Shown here: positions 1-5,012 of the stretch, piece after piece
How the letters are laid out: every line of letters starts with the position of its first letter
Position numbering within the stretch: the stretch's first letter is position 1
From: Phycisphaerae bacterium
Lineage (GTDB): Bacteria > Planctomycetota > Phycisphaerae > Sedimentisphaerales > SG8-4
Reading direction: 5' to 3'
Assembly (NCBI GenBank): GCA_030613765.1
Contig: JAUWLI010000239.1
Coordinates: 1-5,012 of the forward strand
Length of the DNA stretch: 5,012 nt
The notes under the pieces: generated by a model
What the model was told of the DNA's origin: nothing
What the model saw: only the letters and a program-made list of their open reading frames with translations
Databases searched by the model: none
Position numbers and translations under genes: made by a program

Positions 1-103
1 GAGCACAACAAAGCAATACCGAGAGAAATATAGAGACTATTTTCGTATCTTGCGGCAGGAGTAAGATATGCAGCAAATCTCTTAATTGATGGAATAACCA
101 GGC

Positions 104-140
104 AAAAAGAGAACGGCGGGACCCGATAAGCCCCGCCGTT
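104..140 (-). terminator. Rho-independent terminator of the beta-helix gene pair
   Basis: A perfect 9-pair GC-rich stem (112-120 with 132-140, arms AACGGCGGG and CCCGCCGTT) encloses an 11-base loop. Read on the minus strand, the stem is followed by CTCTTTTTG, a U-tract at 104-110. It lies 54 bases beyond the stop codon of the minus-strand gene at 194-1189, where the end of that transcription unit is expected. On the plus strand no T-run follows the stem, so the terminator works in one direction only. Confidence 0.85.
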
Positions 141-193
141 GTGAAACTGAACTACTGTAGATTAGTCGAAGTCAAGTTTCCCTGGATTTGCCG

Positions 194-1189
194 TCACTCC
201 ACGAAGAGTACTTGTGGATGGACTCCATGACCACGGTTGTTAGCATCATCCCCCAGGTTTCGAGAGATTATGTTGCTGTCATCAATTACGGCCGGAACCA
301 AACCAATTGGTGTCCCTTCTATTTCCGGCATTCCACGGACGTCGTTGAATCCAACCTTGTTATTTAAAAGGTCAGTCACGGGAGGGTCTAGGTACTTAAG
401 TCCGAGATCTGATAGTCCAATACCCATAGGCCAGTGGTTACGAGGATTGTTACTGGATATGGCAATCTTGTTCTTCAAGATACGGTTTCCAGCGATTGTT
501 CCAGCAGGTTTTCCTTTACGACGATCACTCATCAAGGTGATGCCTACTACGCTGTAACCCGCCTCCGGATACGGCGGTCTCTCGTTGTATCTATCAATTT
601 CATCCTGAGGAACTACAACTTGACCTGTAATCTTGTTGTGAGCTATAAGGTTGTTACTTGCTGTACTCCCTTCCGGTGCCCGAGTGCCAACGAAAATTCC
701 AATGCCTCCGCCACTTATTGTTACCAGTCCGTTGATTACATTATGGCTGATGTTCCAGCCGTTGCCATTCCAATTGGTTATGCCCTGCATTGGGCTGGTG
801 AACGTACAGTGGTCGACAGTAACATCATCGGTATCCCGGCTGTAAATAGGTAAATCCATTGTCTCAAATGACAAGTGGCTGATTGTCGCACCATTGCCGG
901 CACCGTCTCGGAAATAGAAGCCAGTCGTATAGCTGTAATACATAGGCCCGCTGTTTATCACAGCGCCACCTTCACCCTTGATTTCAACGGCTTTGGTAAC
1001 TGTTGCTCCAACGTGGCTGCCCGGCTCAACAAGAATGGTATGGCCATCTAAAACTAAATCCGAATCAATAGCAGCCTGAATGGTAATAAAGTCGCCGCTA
1101 GGACCGACATTCCAGGTTACAGCGTTTGCAGTGCTGCCCGCGGCCAATACAAGGATTGCTACAGCACAAATTGTTAATAAACGTTTCAT
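194..1189 (-). CDS. Exported right-handed parallel beta-helix protein (paralogue A)
   Basis: Encodes 331 residues. Residues 1-23 form a classic Sec signal peptide: KR at 2-3, a hydrophobic core, and cleavage expected after ANA. The mature protein begins with a segment like the start of pectate-lyase-like beta-helix proteins (GDFITIQAAID, 32-42, then a GHTILVEPG-type strand at 49-57). It continues with short strand-turn repeats rich in N, G, I and V: KAVEIKGEGGAVI (66-78), GATISHLSF (100-108), DDVTVDHCTF (121-130), GWNISHNVI (144-152), NNLIAHNKITG (179-189), and NRILKNKI (235-242). These fit rungs of a right-handed parallel beta-helix. Such folds occur in polysaccharide lyases and in non-catalytic surface proteins; I see no lyase catalytic signature, so enzyme activity is not claimed. 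The start is supported by AAGGAA at 1196-1201, six bases before the ATG, and by alignment with the upstream paralogue. It is the second gene of a probable two-gene unit and is followed by the terminator at 104-140. Confidence 0.85.
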   Translation of the reverse strand: MKRLLTICAVAILVLAAGSTANAVTWNVGPSGDFITIQAAIDSDLVLDGHTILVEPGSHVGATVTKAVEIKGEGGAVINSGPMYYSYTTGFYFRDGAGNGATISHLSFETMDLPIYSRDTDDVTVDHCTFTSPMQGITNWNGNGWNISHNVINGLVTISGGGIGIFVGTRAPEGSTASNNLIAHNKITGQVVVPQDEIDRYNERPPYPEAGYSVVGITLMSDRRKGKPAGTIAGNRILKNKIAISSNNPRNHWPMGIGLSDLGLKYLDPPVTDLLNNKVGFNDVRGMPEIEGTPIGLVPAVIDDSNIISRNLGDDANNRGHGVHPQVLFVE

Positions 1190-1192
1190 TTT
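1164..1192 (-). repeat. 29-base identical gene-start repeat, copy 1
   Basis: This segment covers the first nine codons of paralogue A plus three bases upstream. It is identical, base for base, to 2225-2253 at the start of paralogue B. The rest of the two coding sequences differs at many positions. The identity ends just before the Shine-Dalgarno region. Confidence 0.8.
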
Positions 1193-1269
1193 GTGTTCCT
1201 TTCATAAAAAACTTCTTACCTTCTTTATATACTCACAAGCTGCATCCTCTCTTTCTATGTTCATCTGAA
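1190..1269 (-). other. Intergenic gap between the two beta-helix paralogues
   Basis: This 80-base AT-rich spacer holds the ribosome binding site of the downstream gene (AAGGAA, 1196-1201). I found no GC-rich hairpin with a T-tract, which favours co-transcription of the pair. A 20-codon minus-strand ORF (1202-1264) spans almost the whole gap, but it has no well-placed Shine-Dalgarno sequence and no recognisable product, so it is not called as a gene. Confidence 0.5.
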
Positions 1270-2250
1270 TCAATTTCCGCCAGGACCAAAGACAGAAGGA
1301 TGTAGCCCGTGACCGCGATTGTCACCAAGGTTCCGCGATATCTTGTTCACAGTATCCAACTCCTCAGGTGTAAGGGCGATTTGGATTACCGTACCGCGCA
1401 GGTCATTAAAGCCAATCACGTTGTCGAAAACGTCCATGAGTAAAGGATCGTTTCTCGTATCAGTTAGCTCGATGGCTACTACATCAACGACATCTGGGTT
1501 GTCACTTACCAGACTGACCTTATTCTTCACAACACGTGTTTTTGTGACTATCTTCGGCCCTTCGCCACTCCGGTAGTCTGCGTACAGGACGATGCCGGTG
1601 CCACAATAGCCGCCGCCATCGCATGAAGAAACGTGCAGTGTCCCTGAAATCTTGTTATGAGAAACTACGTTATCGCTCACTGTGCCTTGTACTACTCGGG
1701 GAAATCCGACCAGGATGCCGATGCCTCCGCCGTTCGCTGATCGCAGGTCGGTAATTACGTTGTGGCTTATCTCCCATCCACTTCCCGCCCAATTGGTGAC
1801 ACCTTGTATGGGATTTATCATAGTGCAATGGGCAACAGTAACATCATCAGCGCCTCGGCTGAAAACCGGAAAGGCTGGCCCCTCAAACTTCAAGTGGCTG
1901 ATTGTTGCCCCGCTTCCGGCCCCACCTCCAGCGAAGAAGAAACCTATATCTAACAGGATGCCGCTGCCCGGTATTTCCGGGTCTGCACATGGCCGATAAG
2001 TAGTAAGCAACGGCCCGCTGTCAATAACAGCCCCGCCTTCGCCCTTGATTTCGACAGCCTTTGTAACTTCTGCTCCAGCGTGGCTGCCAGGGCCTACCAT
2101 GATTGTGTCCCCATCAATGACTAAGGTGCTATCAATCGCCTCTTGAATACCGACAAAATCTCCTGGCACGCTCCAGGTTGCAGCATTTGCTGTAGTGCTC
2201 ACGGCCAAGACCAGAGCTGTTACTGCACAAATTGTTAATAAACGTTTCAT
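1270..2250 (-). CDS. Exported right-handed parallel beta-helix protein (paralogue B)
   Basis: Encodes 326 residues and is a clear paralogue of the neighbouring downstream gene. Residues 1-23 are a signal peptide nearly identical to that of paralogue A, ending ANA. Shared blocks in the same order include TKAVEIKGEGGAVI (63-76), GATISHLKFEG (114-124), DDVTVAHCT (135-143), a QGVTNWxGxGWxISHNVI-type block (149-166), VSHNKISG (196-203), and a C-terminal ISRNLGD-NRGHGLHP block (304-318). This pattern of short N/G/I/V-rich turns fits a right-handed parallel beta-helix on the cell surface or released outside. It differs from paralogue A by an insertion near 85-104 (containing C88) and by a CDGGGYC loop at 210-216. 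Those cysteines could form a disulphide; this is inference. The start is backed by AAGGAG at 2259-2264, eight bases before the ATG. It is the first gene after the structured leader at 2263-2530. The precise function is unknown. Confidence 0.85.
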   Translation of the reverse strand: MKRLLTICAVTALVLAVSTTANAATWSVPGDFVGIQEAIDSTLVIDGDTIMVGPGSHAGAEVTKAVEIKGEGGAVIDSGPLLTTYRPCADPEIPGSGILLDIGFFFAGGGAGSGATISHLKFEGPAFPVFSRGADDVTVAHCTMINPIQGVTNWAGSGWEISHNVITDLRSANGGGIGILVGFPRVVQGTVSDNVVSHNKISGTLHVSSCDGGGYCGTGIVLYADYRSGEGPKIVTKTRVVKNKVSLVSDNPDVVDVVAIELTDTRNDPLLMDVFDNVIGFNDLRGTVIQIALTPEELDTVNKISRNLGDNRGHGLHPSVFGPGGN

Positions 2251-2253
2251 TTT
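2225..2253 (-). repeat. 29-base identical gene-start repeat, copy 2
   Basis: This segment spans the first nine codons of paralogue B and three bases upstream. It matches 1164-1192 exactly. It encodes the n-region and early hydrophobic core of the signal peptide (MKRLLTICA). Confidence 0.8.
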
Positions 2254-2262
2254 TGTTTCTCC

Positions 2263-2337
2263 TTCAATAATTCATAGTTAAGAGTTCATAGACAGGAAAC
2301 TACGAACAACAAACTATTCACTACACACTATTTCCTA
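2263..2337 (-). repeat. Array of ten degenerate 7-base repeats in the 5' leader
   Basis: On the plus strand the sequence parses into consecutive 7-base units. Four lie at 2263-2290 (for example ATTCATA and GTTCATA), then a 5-base interruption at 2291-2295, then six at 2296-2337 (for example GAAACTA, CAAACTA, CACACTA). Every unit ends in A and most end in CTA or ATA. On the minus, transcribed strand the second block reads as repeated TAGTNNN units. The array lies between the leader hairpin and the start codon of paralogue B, and its first unit overlaps the ribosome binding site. It could be a simple-sequence repeat with no function or a binding array for a repeat-recognising factor. Confidence 0.65.
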
Positions 2338-2346
2338 ACTCATTTC

Positions 2347-2377
2347 TTGCTGCCCGCTGTATGCGGGTCCGCAGCAA
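2347..2377 (-). promoter_or_regulatory. Strong bulged hairpin in the 5' leader of the beta-helix pair
   Basis: TTGCTG (2347-2352) pairs with CAGCAA (2372-2377), and CCCGC (2353-2357) pairs with GCGGG (2363-2367) around a TGTAT loop. A 4-base bulge at 2368-2371 gives 11 pairs in all. On the minus strand no T-tract follows, so it is not an intrinsic terminator. It sits about 100 bases upstream of the start codon of paralogue B, within the expected untranslated leader. It may be a regulatory or stabilising RNA structure, or a dispersed palindromic element. Confidence 0.55.
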
Positions 2378-2391
2378 ACAATACGTACTTC

Positions 2392-2420
2392 TCAATCCCT
2401 TGGCGAAAGTTCAGTCCCTT
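2392..2420 (-). repeat. Near-perfect 10-base direct repeat in the leader
   Basis: TCAATCCCTT (2392-2401) and TCAGTCCCTT (2411-2420) differ at one base and are spaced 19 bases start to start. On the transcribed strand they read AAGGGAYTGA. They lie between the tiny ORF and the hairpin. The function is unknown; they could be part of an RNA fold or a protein site. Confidence 0.45.
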
Positions 2421-2423
2421 TGA

Positions 2424-2450
2424 TTATCTACGACATTTCTGCATAGGCAT
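2424..2450 (-). other. Tiny leader ORF (8 codons) behind a strong Shine-Dalgarno sequence
   Basis: On the minus strand an ATG at 2450 opens MPMQKCRR and then TAA. GGAGGAA (2451-2457) is directly adjacent. A second in-frame ATG at 2444 lies eight bases from GGAGG, an ideal distance, and would give MQKCRR. It falls after the predicted promoter and about 175 bases before the beta-helix start codon, where leader peptides are found. The length is too small to exclude chance. Confidence 0.25.
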
Positions 2451-2501
2451 TTCCTCCATTCTGCCGACCATTAGCCGATTTTTAATAAAGTTTTCCGGTT
2501 A

Positions 2502-2529
2502 CTTATCTTGATTTGGCCAGAGTGGTCAA
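2502..2529 (-). promoter_or_regulatory. Sigma70-like promoter for the beta-helix gene pair
   Basis: On the minus strand a -35-like TTGACC (2524-2529, 5 of 6 to consensus) is followed after a 16-base spacer by a -10-like GATAAG (2502-2507, 4 of 6). Transcription would begin near 2495 and give an untranslated leader of about 245 bases before paralogue B. Nothing else between it and the gene scores as well by eye. Promoter consensus in the presumed phylum is poorly defined, so this is tentative. Confidence 0.35.
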
Positions 2530-3055
2530 AAGTGGTGGGGTGTGCAGAAAAAGTTATGTTCGGTTTGACTGGCGCACGGCTAAAGTTGCACCCGAAACGC
2601 GATACACAGGCAACTGCCTGAAGTGTCTTTTTACCTCTCATCACCACTCTGCTCTTTCTGTCCAATGTGCCACCCTGACAAATGGCGGAAGTGAACGCCA
2701 GTTTAAGCAAAGCAAATTCTTGCTCGTTGATAAAGTCGATGAATTAATATGCTTTAGCCAACATGACCTATTACCAGCTTTCTTCCTGAACGTCAACAAA
2801 AATTACCTAAATTCTAAGGTTATTTTTGTTGTTTTTGGATTGATTTTCTCCAACATCTAAGTTCGTACCTGTTTAGCATGAGAAAGCGATTTTTGGCCTG
2901 ACAATATCAATTCATGTAGATTGTTTTTTCCATGCCTTGAAAGGATTAAAAGGCTTGATTAAGACCCGAAGACGTCGAATTTCCACGCTGAATACACATG
3001 CTCTATAGCACTGTTTTTGGGTGTTTTTTAAGAATTAGGGTATGTAGCAGGTCTC
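2530..3055. other. AT-rich stretch without a supported gene
   Basis: Two overlapping short ORFs exist here (minus 2471-2710, 79 codons; plus 2513-2860, 115 codons). Neither has a recognisable domain, a good ribosome binding site or typical composition, and the minus one runs across the predicted promoter. Small structures seen are a 6-pair inverted repeat CAGGCA-AC-TGCCTG at 2607-2620 and a 5-pair one, TGGCG/CGCCA, at 2683-2700. From about 2720 the sequence is strongly AT-rich and broken by stops in all plus frames after 2860. Confidence 0.5.
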
Positions 3056-3277
3056 ATGCGACGAGGCTTTTGGCTATATAGACTGCCGAGGTGTTCAGCT
3101 TGGCGGAGATTATCAATCCCCTCTGATTTGGCTGAAATAAAGGCTTTTTGGCCTCAACCGCCGGAGCATATCAAAGCGGCAATCTCGGCGAATCTCAAGA
3201 CCGATAAAGACAAAGAAAGAGCAGCTACCACAGCAAGATTCACGCGTCATTTACAGCGGGGGACCGGAGGGAGGTAG
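3056..3277 (+). pseudogene. Possible remnant of an integrase C-terminal tail
   Basis: This 73-codon ORF contains SDLAEIKAFWPQPPEHIKAA (residues 23-42, about 3122-3181). Its pattern, LAEI followed by a WP-x-x-PEHIKAAI-type block, resembles the C-terminal tail I associate with site-specific integrases and related proteins of planctomycetes. The residues before it (MRRGFWLYRLPRC...) and after about residue 48 do not look like that family, and no catalytic R-H-R-Y core is present. A second, shifted-frame copy of the start of the motif (SLAEIIN) lies at 3097-3117, suggesting local rearrangement or frameshift decay. The ATG has only a weak GCAGG-like ribosome site. It may be a degraded fragment or a chance ORF. 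The family link is from memory of sequence patterns, not a search. Confidence 0.3.
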
Positions 3278-3419
3278 TGTTGTTTTTTCAAAATCCCAGG
3301 GGAAAATTTGACCTGTTTTCAAAATTGATTTGACGGCAAATCCTAATTTAAGCCAACACCATATCTGGCCGATAAAATCATCAGTGCAGCCCTGAGGAGA
3401 ATGCGTCCGGTGAATTAAC
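3278..3419. other. Intergenic region upstream of the coiled-coil gene
   Basis: It holds TTGACC- and TTGACG-like hexamers near 3309 and 3331, but no correctly spaced -10 box that I trust. A GAGGAG just before an ATG at 3401 opens only a five-codon ORF (MRPVN, ending 3418). No gene is seen. Confidence 0.4.
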
Positions 3420-3518
3420 ATGGAAATAGAAGAGGTTTACCAGTTAATACTGGAGGATAACAGAAAGCATGACCATACAAGTGCCATACGTTATCTCTTT
3501 GCTGCAAACAACAATTGA
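3420..3518 (+). CDS. Small 32-codon ORF overlapping the coiled-coil gene
   Basis: The ORF begins MEIEEVYQLILEDN and ends in AANNN before TGA at 3516-3518. Its last 50 bases overlap the start of the coiled-coil gene in another frame. It is acidic and probably helical at the N-terminus. The region between its start and the downstream start carries GGAGG (3452-3456), so its own translation could affect access to that site (coupling; inference). Its own ribosome site is weak (GGTGAA, about 3409-3414). No family is recognised, and it may be a chance ORF. Confidence 0.25.
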   Translation: MEIEEVYQLILEDNRKHDHTSAIRYLFAANNN

Positions 3519-3849
3519 GCGGTGGAAAGCTGTCGTGCATCCACTTAGCGCTGCATCCGCAAATGGGGCGTGGTCAACAGCATTCGTGTGGATTGTTTTA
3601 GTTATATCTGTCATACTTTTGTTCCGGTTAATCGCCAGGCAAAGACGTTCTGAACATCACCTTAAACAGGAGATCGCCAAGTTAACAGACATCAACATAG
3701 AACTACGGCAGGAAATCAACAAACTCTACCAGGAGCAAGTAGAGGTACTGGAAGACATAATAGACGCGGAACCACCAGACAAGGAAATCCAAGGGTTCAA
3801 TCCTCAGGAAATGAGAGCCTTGAGTGAGTTAGCCAAGCGCCTAAGTTAA
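3469..3849 (+). CDS. Small membrane-anchored coiled-coil protein, unknown family
   Basis: Encodes 126 residues. Residues 1-34 form a short N-terminal region without a cleavable signal. Residues 35-56 are a single strongly hydrophobic membrane segment (WSTAFVWIVLVISVILLFRL), followed by RQRR at 57-60, which by the positive-inside rule puts the C-terminal part in the cytoplasm. Residues 61-98 are charged and heptad-like (KQEIAKLTDINIELRQEINK, 66-85), predicting a coiled coil. The tail from about 101 contains a proline pair and a short helix (PQEMRALSELAKRLS). This layout resembles small adaptor or division-associated membrane proteins, but no named family is recognised. GGAGG at 3452-3456 lies 12 bases before the ATG, slightly far. 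Moderate base composition and an intact frame support a real gene. It converges with the minus-strand gene ending at 3895. Confidence 0.65.
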   Translation: MTIQVPYVISLLQTTIERWKAVVHPLSAASANGAWSTAFVWIVLVISVILLFRLIARQRRSEHHLKQEIAKLTDINIELRQEINKLYQEQVEVLEDIIDAEPPDKEIQGFNPQEMRALSELAKRLS

Positions 3850-3873
3850 CAATCTTTCCGGCCGAGTATGGTT

Positions 3874-3890
3874 ATGCTGTATAGCATCGT
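3874..3890. terminator. Weak hairpin between convergent genes
   Basis: ATGCT (3874-3878) and AGCAT (3883-3887) form a 5-pair stem with a 4-base loop in the 45-base gap between two converging genes. On the plus strand CGTTTTATT follows, so it may act as a weak terminator for the coiled-coil gene. The stem is short and AT-containing, and no T-tract follows it on the minus strand. Confidence 0.3.
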
Positions 3891-3894
3891 TTTA

Positions 3895-5012
3895 TTACTT
3901 TCGCAGCTTCCCCGTTGGGGCAAGGAAGAAGTCATCAACCGCAGCGTTGATGAGTCTGAACCCGTCTTTGTACGGTGCGTGGACCATGAAGTTGACGTGC
4001 ACGCCGACGCGCTTTGTGCCAGTGGGCGGATTCAGAACAAGTCGCGGACAGAAGGGCTGTCCGCTGTTCTGGTCGTAGCGACCGACACAGCCCGCCCCGG
4101 CCGGCACGGGCCAGTCCAGCCAGAAACTTTGCGCTCCGAGCCGACCATTGCTGCCGGCGTACTCTACGACAATCTCCACCTTTGAGCCGATGAGCCGAAG
4201 CTGCCGCTCGCCTCCGTTCGCCGTCGCCTGAATCCAGTTGAACATCAGCATCAGCTCCGTCCCGTCGGGATAAGTATAATCGGCATACTGTCCGAACGTG
4301 AACGCGTCCATTATCCAACCACGGAGGTACGTTGCATAGCCGTACGAACGTCGCCCGCCGTAGAACGGCCTGTATTGACCGTGATCGAAGTTGCCGCTGA
4401 AGACATCGCGGACGCCCAGCGGCTTCAACCCGTTCCTCGGAAAAGGCCACGCCGCCGGTCGCTGCCAGCCTTTGAACTCGCCGGCGCGGTCGTCCAATTC
4501 AAAGTCGCCGTTGATAAGCATGTTCGGCGCGCCGATGATCGCAAAGTGCGCGTTGTCCAGCGCGACCACCGTATCGAAGCCGGCGCGTTCACCGGTTTTG
4601 CCGGCCTGTCCCCAGGTCGAAGCCCAGAGGCGCATGCGAATCCCTTTTGTGTTTGCTGGAATCTTGCCGTACCCGGCGACTTGCACGAAACTGCCCCGTT
4701 TGCCCCAGAAATCCTTGCTCATATGATGATGTTCGAGCGCCCTGGCCTCCGTCCACGCCGATGGCTTACCATCACTGTAAAAGAACACGTCCCAGCCGCC
4801 GGCCTCGTCCTCGCGGTCACCGTTGTTGTCGTCGTCCCGACCGCTTCCTCCAAGCCAGACCCATGCCTCGTACAACTTGTTCTTGTCGGATACCGCATCG
4901 GGCAGGATCACGTCCTGCGGCATGATAATCCGCCCTGTATTTTGCTCCGGGCCCTCCCCCTCATATCCGGTCGTTGCCGGTGTAAATCCTAAAGGACGCT
5001 CTCGGACCATCT
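3895..5012 (-). CDS. Protein with two jelly-roll (carbohydrate-binding-like) domains, N-terminus outside window
   Basis: At least 371 residues of the C-terminal part are visible. An ATG occurs at 5010, but the frame is open to the window edge and no signal peptide or ribosome site is seen, so the true start is probably outside. Residues 1-160 look like the end of one beta-sandwich: an LYEAWVWLGG strand (46-55), an Asp-rich loop DDDNNGDRED (59-68), GSFVQVAGYGKIP (106-118), and a closing VALDNAHFAIIG (149-160). Residues 163-366 form a second unit opening with NMLINGDFE (163-171) plus GW, a hallmark of CBM4/9-like or galactose-binding-like domains, and closing with AAVDDFFLAPT (356-366). The matching ends suggest two tandem domains of one fold. 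The Asp-rich loop could bind calcium. Such domains typically bind glycans or act as surface modules. The gene is clearly GC-richer than the rest of the window. Substrate and any catalytic region upstream are unknown. Confidence 0.75.
   Translation of the reverse strand, partial: MVRERPLGFTPATTGYEGEGPEQNTGRIIMPQDVILPDAVSDKNKLYEAWVWLGGSGRDDDNNGDREDEAGGWDVFFYSDGKPSAWTEARALEHHHMSKDFWGKRGSFVQVAGYGKIPANTKGIRMRLWASTWGQAGKTGERAGFDTVVALDNAHFAIIGAPNMLINGDFELDDRAGEFKGWQRPAAWPFPRNGLKPLGVRDVFSGNFDHGQYRPFYGGRRSYGYATYLRGWIMDAFTFGQYADYTYPDGTELMLMFNWIQATANGGERQLRLIGSKVEIVVEYAGSNGRLGAQSFWLDWPVPAGAGCVGRYDQNSGQPFCPRLVLNPPTGTKRVGVHVNFMVHAPYKDGFRLINAAVDDFFLAPTGKLRK

Noticed and set aside
1..103. Possible gene or promoter at the left edge
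   Set aside because: Only a five-codon ORF (MQQIS) and no clear promoter pair were seen; it appears to be plain intergenic sequence beyond the terminator.
162..200. Open stretch in another frame just past the paralogue A stop, reading ANPGKLDFD before a stop
   Set aside because: It suggests a possible frameshifted alternative C-terminus, but paralogue B has no matching tail and the annotated end aligns with paralogue B's end.
434..853. Plus-strand ORF opposite beta-helix paralogue A
   Set aside because: Antisense shadow of a well-supported exported protein gene, with no motif or ribosome site.
1160..1189. Lipobox-like Cys (LTIC) in the signal peptides of both paralogues
   Set aside because: The Cys is at residue 8, before the hydrophobic core ends, so it cannot be a lipoprotein cleavage site. 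ANA at 21-23 is the better cleavage site.
1202..1264. 20-codon minus-strand ORF spanning the gap between the paralogues
   Set aside because: No well-placed Shine-Dalgarno sequence, and too short to distinguish from chance in an AT-rich gap.
2471..2710. 79-codon minus-strand ORF upstream of the beta-helix genes
   Set aside because: No recognisable domain, no good ribosome site, and it overlaps both the predicted promoter and another ORF on the opposite strand.
2513..2860. 115-codon plus-strand ORF
   Set aside because: It begins inside the predicted minus-strand promoter. Composition is unusual, there is no recognisable motif, and the C-terminal part simply follows AT-rich sequence.
3935..4450. 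171-codon minus-strand ORF in another frame of the jelly-roll gene
   Set aside because: Very Arg-rich low-complexity translation typical of an out-of-frame GC-rich reading.
4375..4992. 205-codon plus-strand ORF opposite the jelly-roll gene
   Set aside because: It is an antisense frame kept open by high GC. Its product is Arg- and Pro-rich without domain logic, whereas the minus-strand product shows clear beta-sandwich motifs.

Overview
The window looks like bacterial chromosomal DNA, most plausibly from a member of the Planctomycetota (Phycisphaerae-like). This is inference. It rests on secreted proteins with a near-identical leader starting MKRLLTICAV, tandem secreted beta-helix paralogues, and a partial secreted-type protein with an NMLINGDFE motif of the kind common in carbohydrate-binding jelly-roll domains. 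No rRNA, tRNA or CRISPR array was recognised, and no single gene fixes the taxonomy.

Left part (1-2530), minus strand: two tandem paralogous genes (1270-2250, then 194-1189) encode exported proteins of 326 and 331 residues predicted to fold as right-handed parallel beta-helices. They are separated by 80 bases with no terminator seen between them. A strong rho-independent terminator (104-140) follows the second gene. Upstream of the first gene lies an unusual leader of about 250 bases. In transcription order it holds a sigma70-like promoter (2502-2529), a tiny ORF behind a strong Shine-Dalgarno sequence, a 10-base direct repeat, an 11-pair bulged hairpin, and an array of ten degenerate 7-base units running into the ribosome binding site.

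Middle (2530-3468): mostly AT-rich sequence with no convincing gene. A short plus-strand ORF (3056-3277) carries a motif resembling the C-terminal tail of planctomycete-type integrases and may be a gene remnant. A plus-strand gene at 3469-3849 encodes a small membrane-anchored coiled-coil protein of unrecognised family. It overlaps a 32-codon ORF just upstream.

Right part (3895-5012), minus strand: a distinctly GC-rich gene, cut by the window edge, encodes the C-terminal 371 or more residues of what looks like a protein with two jelly-roll (carbohydrate-binding-like) domains. It converges on the coiled-coil gene, with a small hairpin in the 45-base gap.

No complete known pathway is visible. 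The shared theme is cell-surface or exported proteins. The least explained parts are the structured, heptamer-bearing leader of the beta-helix pair and the small overlapping ORF before the coiled-coil gene.
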